This document shows positions 32,590 to 43,538 of a DNA stretch of 64,000 bases, one piece after another. The stretch is taken from assembly GCA_030220185.1 (NCBI GenBank), contig JASPKZ010007797.1:2958001-3022000 (forward strand), read 5' to 3'. The notes under the pieces are model-generated. The model ran no database searches, had not been told where the DNA came from, and saw only the letters and a program-made list of their open reading frames with translations. How positions within the stretch are numbered: position 1 is the first letter of the stretch; each line of letters opens with the position of its first letter. The stretch comes from Diploptera punctata. Lineage: Eukaryota > Arthropoda > Insecta > Blattodea > Blaberidae. A program made the position numbers and the translations under genes.

Positions 32590-32765
32590 AAGATTCTTAT
32601 ACATTACATTAGGTTAAAGGGCAGAAGTAGCAGTAATATACTGATTTCAAAAATGGCACTCGACTGGAACCCTCAGGGAGCAAGGAGAAAAGGAAGGCCA
32701 AGATGGGGAAAACCTGAAAGAGATGTAAGCAGTATGGGAAAGTCTGCAAAAATAAAAAAATAAAT
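32590..32765 (+). mobile_element. LINE C-terminal fragment
   Basis: DWNPQGARRKGRPRW followed by SMGKSAKIKK is the GRPxxxW-type tail of an RTE-like RT. Only about 50 codons remain. Confidence 0.55.
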
Positions 32766-33630
32766 CATGATGTAATGTTTATAGTAACACACACTCATAG
32801 ATCCAGACACACAAGACTATGGAAATTTTGGAAAAATGGCTAAAACAAAACCAGATAGATGATGAGAGCATTAAAGACTACATTAAATTAACCAGACTAT
32901 TTAACTCATGCCCCAAATGGGAGTCAATAGCCAATCACGTTTTAATGATTTCTGTTTTACAACCAATCAGAGTCGTGTTTCACCAAATATTTACCAGTGT
33001 TATAATTACCATATTAAAGAAAGCTCCTCCTTTTTAATATTCTGAACAGGTCTGACCATTATTTTTCAGTGACTGAGCCTGTGAGAAATACGGCTACCAG
33101 ATTGTATATATAGTGCATGAATGTCAACACATGCCTCATGCGGGAGTTAATATAAAAACATTTGTAGCAATAATTGATTATACCACCAAAAAAAGAAACC
33201 ACTGTTTGCACTTTCTTAAATGTATTTTTTCCCAGGTAACAATCCAGAAAAATATAATTGTCATATTTACATCATACGACATCAGAAATGAATTAATATA
33301 CAGTTTGATGTGTTTCATTTTTTCTCCGCTAGAGAGCATTCTTACAATATTGCGTTCCTTTGGCAATAAATAGTATGATCTGGTTGCAGTGATAAACAAA
33401 AGAAGCAGTAGAAGCGTACCTATCGTTTCTCATTTGTTTTCAAACATTGCCGTTTACATTAAATATATAAATATTTTAAAATAACTACAGTTAAATAATG
33501 ATTTGTGAGTAAACAGCTTAATTTTATTTGTTAAATAGTCCTAACAAATGCCACTCTTGATTTCCAAATTCTCTAGATAAATTGGAAATCACTCGTGGCA
33601 TTACTTATGATTATGCATAGATCAAATGTT
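32766..33630. other. nothing recognised
   Basis: AT-rich spacer with no supportable gene. Confidence 0.4.
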
Positions 33631-33636
33631 CATCAC

Positions 33637-34925
33637 TTTCAGACGAAAATACAGTAGACAAAGAACTGGACTTGCAATGGGAAATCTATCACCATTTTTA
33701 GTGAATATGTTTATGGGTAACTTTGAATGTCAGGTAAGCAAAGCATACCCTTTGATTTTCAAATTTTGGAGTAGATATGTGGACAATATCAAGCAATAGT
33801 CAAACAAAGACAATTAGAAGATGCTGTTAAACTTTTAAATACGCATAATAAAACAATTAAATTTACTATGGAAGTGGAAAATAACCAAGAAATACTATTT
33901 TTAGACCTTAAATTGATCAGGAATGAAGAAAAAAGGAAAATAGAATTTGGAATCTACAGAAAAGAAACGCACAAGGATAATTATATTAAAACAACAGGTT
34001 TTAGCCATATAGCACATAAACAGGCAGTATTTAATAGTTTAACACACAGATTTGTGAACATTCCCATGAGCAGAGAAAATTTAAAAAAAAAAAAGAGAAA
34101 AAAAAACACATTATAAAAATAGCAAAAGATAGTGGTTTTCAAGAAAAGATGATTCACAAGAAAATAAATAAATTCAAGAAACAAAAAGTGATAAATGGAA
34201 GTACTCTTCTGGCAGATAAAGAAATTGGTTAAAAATTCAAGAAATTTACATACCATTCTTCAACAGTATTTAATAAATAGCTCAACGGAACACATCATGA
34301 ATATTATAAAAGTATTTAATAAGTTTCAAAAAATTTTCAACAAATTTAACATTAAATTAGCACCAAAAAATGATTATAGTTTGAATAAATTAATCAAGAC
34401 CAACAAAATTGAAAAGACTGAAGATGGCAACAAATCAGGGATTTATCAAATTGATTGTGAAAATATATACAAAGGGAAAACAAAAAGGAATTTAAATACA
34501 AGATTGAAAGAACACCTTAGAAATGTTAAAAATGGAAAAATAGAAAAATCTGCAATAGCTGCACATACATGGTCAAAAAACACAGAATAGAAACTAAGGG
34601 AAAATTACTTAAATAGTTAGAAAAATCTAACGAACTCACAATTTGGGAGAAAATTTACATATGCAAGAATAAAAAGAAAACAATGAATTTTGAAATTCCC
34701 AGTGAAAAGGAGAGGGATTTGATTTGACAGTTCATCGGTCAGCCAACAGAGCGCAGAAATCAATTTGCAGGAGGGGTAACTGCAAGACGGCAGTTGTGTG
34801 GCATCGAGAATGTTGCAAAGTATAGCAACGAAACCTACGTCTGCATAAAAATTAAGAAATATGAGGTGAATCAAAAATACAACTCAAATTTAATTGAAGT
34901 AAACTTCGTAGTGTTATTTCCTATA
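33637..34925 (+). pseudogene. Penelope-like element: RT and GIY-YIG endonuclease, broken
   Basis: RT motifs: QRTGLAMGNLSPFLVNMFMG (33,660), FWSRYVDNI (33,764, where the family has YVDD, so a catalytic Asp is Asn), FLDLKLIRNEE (33,900), SHIAHKQAVFNSLTHR (34,000). Then KFNIKLAPKNDYSLNKLIK (34,340) leads into the nuclease: SGIYQIDC (34,435), IYKGKTKRNL with a Cys pair deleted, EHLRNVKNGKIEKSAIAAH. Frameshifts occur near 34,080, 34,230 and 34,600. It ends with a ribozyme and the terminal 'aatatgaggtgaatc' and 'gtgttatttcc' motifs. The start is a truncation point. Confidence 0.85.
34801..34844 (+). ncRNA. hammerhead-like motif, divergent core
   Basis: Stem I gca/tgc, core tcgagaat, stem II gttgc/gcaac, gaa, stem III ac/gt, cleavage base c. 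The core departs from ctgangat, as in 59,332-59,375 and 60,160-60,202, so it is likely inactive or a variant class. Confidence 0.45.
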
Positions 34926-35035
34926 TAAACATAACATCAGTTGAGATATTATTCTAGATGAAACCACCTAGGTTTTGAAACCAGTATAATCAGAAGGCTA
35001 GATATGAGGTGAGTTATAAAGAATTTTCATTTACT
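34926..35035 (+). mobile_element. second Penelope terminal segment
   Basis: Directly after the previous element: stem I atta/taat around core ttctagat, stem II aaacc/ggttt, gaa, stem III ac/gt, then 'gatatgaggtgagttataaa'. A leftover terminal repeat of a tandem or nested copy is likely. Confidence 0.6.
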
Positions 35036-35408
35036 TCTTAAAAAACCCAAGAAGATTGTCCATCCCTGGGTCAACGCGGTGATTATGTTTCTTGCCTCTA
35101 GTCCCAAAGGTCGATAGATTTTTAGAATGGAAAAATCCAAGGAACAAGTCCTTTGGGAGGGACTTTAAGCCATGGGTCCCAAGTATGAAGATTTTCAAAT
35201 CGCTATCAACAGCACCACATTCCTTCTCAACATGTGTAATGCAGAAGCATTTGGAACTTAATCTAAGCATCTGGTATACAATCTAGTGATTAGAAATTTA
35301 AACCCACTATCCTTTCTAATTTCTTCCAAGATTGAAAATTATACAATTAAAAATTTCAACCCAGCTCCATGTGTCAGACTTGCTACAGGAGCTACCACAC
35401 GAGCTAAC
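35036..35408. other. unassigned stretch
   Basis: A 79-codon minus-strand frame (35,031-35,270) has fairly normal composition (HVEKECGAVDSDLKIFILG) but I do not recognise it. Nothing else is seen. Confidence 0.3.
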
Positions 35409-36321
35409 ATACGACATTTAGGTAAAATTTTATCGCTGACCTCATATTTTTCTTTCTTTTTTAAACTAGTTCCACAACTTTACACTTCAGTTCCATATTC
35501 AGTATTTTCGTGACCGTTGTTCTGTCATCTTGAAGAGCTGCATTTTGCTCCCTCTGTTGGTAGATGGAAAAACCTCCAGAAATCAGGTTTTCCCCACGAA
35601 TTTTTAAGTTCATTAATTTCTTCTTTTCATTTTTTAATGCAAATTTTTTTTCTCGAAAAGCGAGTTCTTTTGGTTTTCTATTTGTTTTAATAATTTGGTT
35701 TTCTTTTCCATAAGATGTTTTTTGGACCATGCATGAGCAGCCATTGCACATTTTTCTTCTTCCCCCCTTTTTTTTTTTGACGTTTCTGAGATGTTCTTTA
35801 TTATCAGATGTTATTTGTTAATCAGATAAAATGTGGAGAATGTAAGAAAGTCTAAATTGAAAAAAAACTAACAGAAATTTGAAAACCAGAGTGAAAGAAC
35901 ATCTCAGAAACGTCAAAAAAGGGTAAGTAGAAAAATCTGCAGTGATTGCTCATGCATGCTCTGAAGAACATCTTATCGAAAAGAAAGCTAAATTATTAAA
36001 ACAAATAAAAAAACCAAAAGAACTCACTATTTGGGAAAAAATTTACATTAAAAACAATTAAAAGGAGAAATTATTGAACTTTCAAATTCCAGGGAAAATG
36101 ACTTGACTTCGAGGTTTTCCATCTACCAACATAGGGAGCAAAAGGCAGCTCTTCAAGACAACCGAACAACAGTCACGAAAATACTGAAGATGGAACTGAA
36201 GTGTAAAGTTCTGAAACTAGTTTCAATTAAAAAAGAAGAAAAATATGAGGCGAGTGATAAAATTTTACCTAAATGAATATACCTTGTAGAGTGAATTTCT
36301 AAAATAAGTAATATACGACAT
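35409..36321. mobile_element. Penelope fold-back with two opposed nuclease ends, 9-bp TSD
   Basis: atacgacat lies at 35,409-35,417 and 36,313-36,321. Two ~390-bp arms (~35,418-35,800 minus, ~35,885-36,275 plus) each carry the end of the Penelope ORF (EHLRNVK, AxAHAW, KELTVWEKIYI, FEIP) and the terminal ribozyme region. They are separated by ~85 bp. Only the right side has the full unique tail ('taccttgtagagtg'). One duplication around both arms indicates a single insertion. Confidence 0.8.
36184..36228 (+). ncRNA. hammerhead-like ribozyme, Penelope type
   Basis: Core ctgaagat (36,184-36,191), stem II gaact/agttc, gaa (36,213-36,215), stem III ac/gt. Stem I is poor. The opposed copy on minus near 35,480-35,510 has core ctgaatat and a broken stem. 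Confidence 0.5.
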
Positions 36322-36589
36322 GTTAAGACAAGCTGCAAAGAGATGCTCTTAGTATTTCAATGTGCCGTGAAAACATGAGCAATACAAGTGTTTAATATCA
36401 AATTTTAAAAAAAAGTGACTTCAGTAGATACTTTGGGTATTCTGCCTCGATCTCAAAATCTAAATCCAATTACAACAAAAAATTCTATATTTTCTTCCCT
36501 TGTTTTAGTTAAAAACATACACAAACTTCCTCCATTTACCAGAAAACAGGAAAATATATTACAGAAACTATAAATTTCAATTTTAAAAA
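36322..36589. other. nothing recognised
   Basis: Short AT-rich spacer. Confidence 0.4.
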
Positions 36590-37710
36590 TCCATTAAATT
36601 AATGTTAGGTGTTGCGCCTACACTAGGGCATAACCGCAAAAATATGATAAAAACTATAAAGCATACACAATATATACTTGTTTATTATACCAGAAGATAG
36701 GAAATAAATAACCACATTGAAATACAAATTAGTCATGCTAAAAGTTCATACAAGGGCTTTTTAAAATGTAAAAAAAGAAGTAAAAATTTATAATGTTTTA
36801 TATGGATCAAAACCATGAAATAACATTCCAGGATATAAATTCATATCAACATGTTTTGACAGAAAGACCAGAGATGACCACATTAGATAAGGGTGAATTT
36901 GAGCTGCAAGAAGTAAAAGTGGAACAAAGTTTTCCATTTTGACATGGATGAAAGTTTTGAACTACATCATGTGAAAGTTGTAAGTGAAAACCAATGAAAA
37001 AAACCCCACATGTATGGAAGGGAAAAGTTAACTTTCCACCCGAGTTTCCCCCGGTTAGAAACTTAAAAATTATCATATAAATATTCGCGATTTTTCTAAC
37101 GAATTCAGAACGGTGTGGAGGACTGAAGCTTTTGCTTCATTCAGGTCCTCCTGGGGTGGAGTGCAGCCTCTACATGGGTAAGAAACAACATTTTATCATC
37201 ACTCTAAAAAGTTCAAGTTTTCTAAAATGGTCATTTTCTGAAGAAAAATAACTTAGAATAATTTGGAAGACTAAAGGGTCAAATAACTTAGAATAATTTT
37301 GTTAATTATTAAGAATATGCATTATTATAAGAAGACTTAAGGGTCAAGCAAGATGAATAATAACCTAAAGTTGATTTTTTAATTGGTTCTCTCTCTGAAT
37401 ATTATCAGTTCTTAAATCTAATCGGCTCATTCCAACATGGCGATTTTTCACTGTTTTTAATCACTTGTTTATATGTTTTGTTTAATCTTTCTCTTTAGGG
37501 TTTGTTTTAATTTAAATAAATAATAGTATTTTTTTGTTTACTGTGTTTATATGTGAGATTCTCCCACCAAAAACCAAGGCCAACCGCTCGGGCTAAAGAC
37601 CACTTAAACTATAGAGATCCTTTTTACGCTACAGTATGACTGGGGTTAACCTCCATTATAACAGTTGGGAAGTAAACATTATGAGGTATAATCATTAAAA
37701 TTCAATTTTA
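36590..37710 (+). mobile_element. solo LTR inserted in a Penelope terminal tail
   Basis: The LTR is 36,610-37,663, beginning tgttgcgcctacactagg and ending ...ataaca, and matches the interrupted LTR at 42,842-46,229. Its flanks are the two halves of a Penelope unique tail: 'attaaattaatgttagg' before and 'gttgggaagtaaacattatg' after. An imperfect duplication is gttagg/gttgg. There is no internal region, so it is a solo LTR from recombination. Confidence 0.7.
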
Positions 37711-38774
37711 CAATAAAAATTGGAAACTTCACTTTTCAATAATTCACAGAAACAACGGTGAATTGTCAACTTATGTTGTATTTCAAAATACTTTTACTCA
37801 ACAGAATGTTTAATAAAGGATATTGATAAAATGAAATTATTGGTAGAATGGCCTTCTGTGTTTTCTAGTTTACAAATCAGAAATATTTATAAGTTCAGAT
37901 TCGACAGTTTCTGTACAATTGTGTATCACAGAATTCTGAGAATTATTTATCAAATGATAACCGTTTTTCTAACTTCTCCAACTAAATATATATTTATGTT
38001 TATTTTTATAATTTTTGTTTATGAAATACTTCGAGCTTTGAATTGATTTCCAAAAACATGTATCTAATTTATTCTAAATAATTCCAAATGCCCTTCTTCC
38101 TTAAAACTTTATCGACTAAATATATATTTGTATTTCTTGTTTATTAAAAACTTCAATTAGCTATAAACCTTTAATTAAATATACACCTTTTATCATAGTC
38201 ATTCTATCTTCAATTTTTATAAAATTTCATCACCCTTTTGTTTGAAATTTTATCAGTATTTACATATATTACATGAAAAGAAAAATTAATGCCTGAATTA
38301 TTATTACATCTGCTTTTTGTATATTCTGTTTATAAAATATTCTAATTGTGTGTTCTTTTTTTCTTTTCTTTTAAATACCATTCATCTTAGTCATTTTATC
38401 ATCTCAAACTTTCACAAATATTTGATCACTTTCTTCCTTGAAACCTTTTCATGTAATTCATTAGCGTATATAGAACATTTCATGAGGATAAATATTAGTA
38501 TGTGTTCATGTATTTTCAGTTCACTGATGTTTTATACGGACTGTCAATCACTATCATCATTTAAATCTAAATTAACTGATATCATAAGTTCCACACAATG
38601 AAAATTCCTGCATAATAACTACATTCAGCATTTTGCATGTACCTATAAATATTCACCTAGGAAACTTTTCTTACATCATTGTGTTCTATGTTTTGTTAGT
38701 GTTAGCTAATATTAGACTACATCCACATTGTGCTTTGTTTAGTCTATATTTTAATAACATTTTTTCATGATAGT
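37711..38774. repeat. AT-rich region with relics of the (ATT)n-tailed repeat family
   Basis: Motifs such as 'ttaaaactttat(t/c)gacta', 'atatttgtatttcttg' and 'ccttttatc' recur here in decayed form and are clear in the tandem array at 39,724-42,110. The open frame at 38,317-38,601 is not convincing as a gene. Confidence 0.4.
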
Positions 38775-39712
38775 ACATTCTGTCATTTTTACAGCAATGG
38801 CGACCATGATTGAAAGTTCAATTTCCTAAATTTCTGGGTTACTAACCTAAATAACTATACTGTAATATTACATATTACCTACCTCATGCAGGAAGTAAAA
38901 CCACTGCCCTTTATGTATACTAGACACAATGTACATACAAAAATATATCCAAAAGGTAGTGTTAATATATATTATACAAAACAAATCACTGCGTTTTAAA
39001 TGAACTGAACTTAATTTGAAACAATATAAAACAATAGACCACTGCTGTGGTCTCGAGGTAGCGTGCTGCCTTGTCACGCAGCGGGCCCAGGTTCGATCCC
39101 CGGTCGGGGCAGTTTTTCTGGGTGAGGTTTTTATCGGGGTTTTTCCTCACCTATAAGACAAATGTCAGGAAAACTTTAAGGCCCAAACGGTCCCCGAAAT
39201 CATATGGCCAACATCGTCATCATCATCCTTATCATCATCATCCGTCACCGGTGTGGAAAGCAACGGGAAGCTACCACATCTACAATTCCCTAGTAAAGCT
39301 GCAAGCATAGCATGAAAATGCTATGATTGCAGTGAAAGACCTGCCTTTGGGCAGAATTACTATGGATGGATGGATGGATGGATAAAAAAATAAATTTTTA
39401 CTTGCCGGCATTTTATGACTGATTGGTGTCACGGCCTGCTAAATTATTTTCGGCATTTACCATATAAACATTGGCCAGACTGTTAACGTAAGTTGTTTAT
39501 AATGAAAGCAAACATTTCCAACAAAGATATTATTTTACTATTATTTATTATTTTGAAAACACCATCATGCAAAAAAATAATGTACAATGGACATATATGA
39601 AGTGTTTTACAGAATTTCAGAAATTAAAAACCTTGCTATCGCTCAGTTTTTAACCATATCCTCACTTCTATAAAAACCACTTACCAACCTCACGTTGTAA
39701 TATACTATTAAT
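38775..39712 (+). repeat. repeat Z, copy 3 (interrupted by a SINE)
   Basis: Same order of landmarks as 345-1,170, from 'acagcaatggcgacc' to 'caacctcacgttgtaatata', split by the SINE at 39,037-39,381. Confidence 0.7.
39026..39392 (+). mobile_element. third SINE family, full copy
   Basis: The tRNA-like head spans ~39,037-39,112 (ggtctcgaggtagcgtg, B box ggttcgatcccc). The body reads 'ggtgaggtttttatcgggg', with a 3' end equal to a LINE 3' end (27,655-27,710) and a (tgga)n tail. The 11-bp flanks ataaaacaata (39,026-39,036) and ataaaaaaata (39,382-39,392) differ at one base. A truncated head lies at 55,112-55,219. Confidence 0.8.
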
Positions 39713-39930
39713 ATTATAATAAGTGTTTAATTTTTGTAAGATTTTATCATTCGGTGGTTCAGTGGAAGAGAAGGCCTTATGGCCTTAACTCTGTCAGCTT
39801 AAATAAAGCATTATTATTATTATTATTATTACTACTTACTTATTTTAGGAATTCTCACTATGAGGTATATTCATTAAGGTAGAATATTTTTATCACTCAC
39901 CTCATATTGTTCTTCTTATTTGATTATAAA

Positions 39931-41014
39931 CTAGTTTCGGAACATAGTTCCTGTTCCATCCTCAGAATCGTCATGACCGTTGTTCTGTCGTCTTGAAGAG
40001 CTGTCCTTCTCTCCTTCCATTGGCTGACTGAAAAACCTCGAAACCAGGTCATTCTCACCAGGAATTTCAAAGTTCATTAATTTCATCTTTTCGCTCTTTT
40101 GAATGTAGATCTTTTCCCAAACAGTAAGTTCTTTAGGTTTTTCTATTTGTTTTAATAATTTAGCTTCTTTCTCAATAAGATGTTTTTCAGACCATGCATG
40201 GGCAGCCACTGCAGATTTTTCTACTTCCCCTTTCTTGACATTCCTGAGATGTTCTTTTACTCTAGTTTTCAAATTTCTTTTAGTTTTTCCTATGTAGAAT
40301 TTCTCACATTCTTCACATTTAATTTGATAAATCCCTGATTTGTTTTCTTCTTTAATTTTCTCATTCTTATTAGGTCTAATCAGTCTACTGATGCTGTAGT
40401 CATTTTTGGGTGCTAACCTTATGTTGAAATCTTTAAAAATTTTTTTGAAACTTGTGGTGTTTTAATGGATGATATGTGAATTTTCTAAATTTTACATTAT
40501 CTTCTTTAACTTTTAGAAGAGTGCTTTGATTAATAAATTTTTGTCTTTTGAACTTGTTTATTTTTTTTAGTATCATTTTTATTGCAAAATCATTTTTCGT
40601 GGCTACGTTGATTATGTGTTCTTTTTCTTTTTCATAATTTTCTTTGTTCATTGGTATGTTCACTAATCTATGTGTCAAACTATTGAAAACTGCTTCTTTG
40701 TGAGCTATGTGATTGAAACCTGAAGCTTTTATGTAGTTATCTATATGTGTCTTCTTTCTGTAAATTCCAAATTCTATCTTATTTTCTTCATTCCTTTTTA
40801 AGTTGAGATCTAAAAATGGTATTTCTCCATTGATTTCCTTTTCCATAGTGAACTTTATAGTCTGACTTTGAATGTTCAATAATTTTAATGCATCATCTAT
40901 CTGTTTATGATTAACTATTGCAATTATGTCATCCACATATATGGTCGTGACGATACTGAGGATGGAACAGGAACTATGTTCCGAAACTAGTTTATAATCA
41001 AATAAGAAGAACAA
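39931..41014 (-). pseudogene. Penelope ORF: RT C-half and GIY-YIG endonuclease, one frameshift
   Basis: Order on minus: TIYVDDIIAIV (RT catalytic), FLDLNLKRNEENKIEFGIYR, HIAHKEAVFNSLTHRLVN, FRKFTYHPLKHHKFQK. A single frameshift falls at a homopolymer near 40,433-40,445. Then FNIRLAPKNDYSISRL, SGIYQIKCEECEKFYIGK (nuclease, with the Cys pair), RVKEHLRNVKKGEVEKSAVA, LTVWEKIYI and FEIPGEN. This is the best-preserved Penelope coding region in the window. The N-terminal half of the RT is missing. The first ~25 codons come from the terminal arm. Confidence 0.85.
40953..41000 (+). ncRNA. hammerhead-like ribozyme, Penelope type
   Basis: Stem I ata/tat, core ctgaggat (40,956-40,963), stem II ggaac/gttcc, gaa, stem III ac/gt. 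The inverted partner on minus (core 39,958-39,965) has lost one stem I pair. Confidence 0.55.
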
Positions 41015-42117
41015 TATGAGGTGAGTGATAAAAATATTCTACCTTAATTATTATTACTGTTATTATTATGTTATATTTTTATATCTTATGCAGATTGTTT
41101 TCTTATGTCCTGTTAAACATGGTCTGTAATGACAACCTTTAATTTTAAGAAAGTAAATAAATAAAAATAATTTATCTGCTCATTTTGTATTTCTTGCTAT
41201 TTTAAAAAAAATATTTAATCGTGTGTCTTTATTTTAAAAAATACCTTTTATCCTCTTATTTTATCTCTAACTTCTACAAATATACTTCAACTATCTTGTA
41301 CCTTAAAACTTTATTGACTAATAATATAGCTTCTTTTTGTTTAATTTTTGTATGATTTTATCATTTGGTGGTTCAGTGGAAGAGGAGGCCTTCTGGCCTT
41401 AACTCTGTCAGCTTAAATAAAGCATTATTATTATTATTATTACTGTTATTATTGTTATATTTTTATATCTTATGCAGATTGTTTTCTTATGCCCTGTTAA
41501 ACTTGGTCTGTAATGACAACCTTTGATTTTAAGAAAGTAAATAAATAAAAATAATTTATCTGCTCATTTTGTATTTCTTGCTATTTTAAAAAAAAATATT
41601 CAATTATGTGTCTTTATTTTAAAAAATATCTTTTATCCTCTTATTTTATCTCTAACTTCTACAAATATACTTCAACTATCTTGTACCTTAAAACTTTATT
41701 GACTAATAATATAGCTTCTTTTTGTTTAATTTTTGTATGATTTTATCATTCGGTGGTTCAGTGGAAGAGAAGGCCTTATGGCCTTAACTCTGTCAGCTTA
41801 AATAAAGCATTATTATTATTATTACTGTTATTATTATGTTATATTTTTATATCTCATGCAAATTGTTTTCTTATGCCCTGTTAAACTTGGTCTGTAATGA
41901 CAACCTTTGATTTTAAGAAAGTAAATAAATAAAAATAATTTATCTGCTCATTTTGTATTTCTTGCTATTTTTAAAAAAAATATTCAATTATGTGTCTTTA
42001 TTTTAAAAAATACCTTTTATCCTATTATTTTATCTCTAACTTCTACAAATATACTTCAACTATCTTGTACCTTAAAACTTTATTGACTAATAATATAGCT
42101 TCTTTTTGTATTTCTTG

Positions 42118-42778
42118 ATTCTAAAATTCTTCTTCTTCTTCCTTCCAAGTATTAGGCCAAGGCCTGTTATGATCCTATAGAAAATTTTCCCTCCAGCGTT
42201 TCATAGGATGGCCCAGTGATCTTCGTCCTCTTGGTATATAATTATAAACAGCTTTGGGGATCCGATTTGAACTCATTCTTTCAAGATGGTGTTTCCAATT
42301 TAGTTGGTACTGTTTAATATATTCCAAAATTGGCGTAGTCTTCAATTCTTTTAAGATATCGGTGTTCCTTTGCCGATCCCATTTGGTGTAACCCACTGTT
42401 CTGCGCATGAATCTCATTTCACAAGCCGTTATTCTGCTTTCATGTTGTCTTTTTAGTGTCCATGCTTCATTACCATAGGTCAATACTGGTCTAGCCAAAT
42501 TGTTATATAAACATAATCTGGTTTTTTTTGTACAAGGGATGGTTTCATAACTTGATTAATAATTCCCAAACTTTTATTATAACTAGTAATTTTTTCAGGG
42601 ATATCCTTTTCATCCCAGATAGAGAGATAATATCCAAGATATTTAAATTGATTAGATCTGTCTAAAATTTTATTCTGGAGACAGATTTTACTTTGTATGG
42701 GGTCCTTCCCATGAAATGCCATAATTTTAGTTTTGTTAATTGATATTTCCATATTAAATTTGGCACCTATTCTAAAAT
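42118..42778 (-). mobile_element. RTE-type LINE fragment, probable 10-bp TSD
   Basis: Minus-strand pieces: FNMEISINKTKIMAF (~42,720), FKYLGYYLS, then RPVLTYGNEAWTLKRQ (42,440-42,498), MRFMRRTVGYTKWDRQRNTD, LNWKHHLERM and RGRRSLGHPMKRW. It ends in a (GAA)n tail near 42,130-42,146. attctaaaat at 42,118-42,127 and 42,769-42,778 is a plausible duplication. One frameshift separates the two frames. Confidence 0.75.
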
Positions 42779-43538
42779 ATTCTACGTATATATCTTTTTT
42801 TTTTTTCATTTTTTACTTATTCTATTATCAACTTTTATACATGTTACGCCTACACTAGGGCCAAACTGCCATAATAATAAAATTCTATAAAAACAGATGA
42901 AGCATATACACAAGATACTTCTTTATTATACCAAAAGATAGGGAATAAATAATCACCCTTAAAATGCGGATTGAAGTCTCAATCAAAATACACACAAGTG
43001 TTTCATAGATAAAAAACTAGGGTAGAAATTATAATAAAATGATTTCACATCAATATATTTTTCAATCTATGAGGACACACTTACGAAATCTTATATAATA
43101 TCAAAAACAACTTTGTTAGTTTCAACCTAATAGGACACTTACGAAAACTTATATAACCCAAACACATTAGGATAAGTAGTTAAAAACATCTTATATAATA
43201 TGGCCCTGATAGAACTAGGAATATTTCAAAAGATTGGGTAAGAAAATAGGGTTTCCATTAGTTTTTGGGAATGGTGAAAGGTAGAGATAATGATATAAAA
43301 ACAGGGCTTTTGGGTAGCAAAAGTCAGAACGCTGTGGAGGGCCGAAAGGTCCTCCTGGGGGACGAGAGGAGCCTCTGCATGGGTAAGAACTATATTTTAT
43401 TATCACTCTAATAAAGTTCAGTTTTTTAAAATGGTCATTTTCTTGAAGAAAAATAACATAGAATATTTGGAAGACCAAAGGGTCAAATAACTTAGAATAA
43501 TAATCTAAAGTTGAACTTTTAAATGGGTTTTTTCCTCC

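Larger units (their letters stand above)
39823..41058 (-). mobile_element. Penelope-like element with inverted ends, 11-bp TSD
   Basis: ttattattact lies at 39,823-39,833 and 41,048-41,058. The body (39,834-41,047) has inverted arms of ~106 bp (39,873-39,978 and 40,943-41,048) around a minus-strand ORF, plus a unique tail at the left ('tattttaggaattctcac'). Each arm includes a ribozyme. The right arm is fused directly to the RT ORF just before the catalytic YVDD. Confidence 0.85.
39724..42110 (+). repeat. ~384-bp tandem array, three units, first split by a Penelope element
   Basis: 'tttaatttttgta' recurs at ~39,726, 41,341 and 41,725. Each unit contains 'ggccttaactctgtcagctt', an (ATT)n run, 'ctgtaatgacaacctttg' and 'aactttattgacta'. 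The 'ggccttaactctgtcagc' + ATT signature also occurs singly at 52,150, 53,960, 58,410 and 58,655, so the unit derives from a dispersed retroelement 3' end. The Penelope copy 39,834-41,047 sits in the ATT run of unit 1. Confidence 0.8.

Noticed and set aside
35031..35270. 79-codon minus frame as a gene
   Set aside because: No recognisable domain, no splice or promoter context; kept only as an unassigned stretch.
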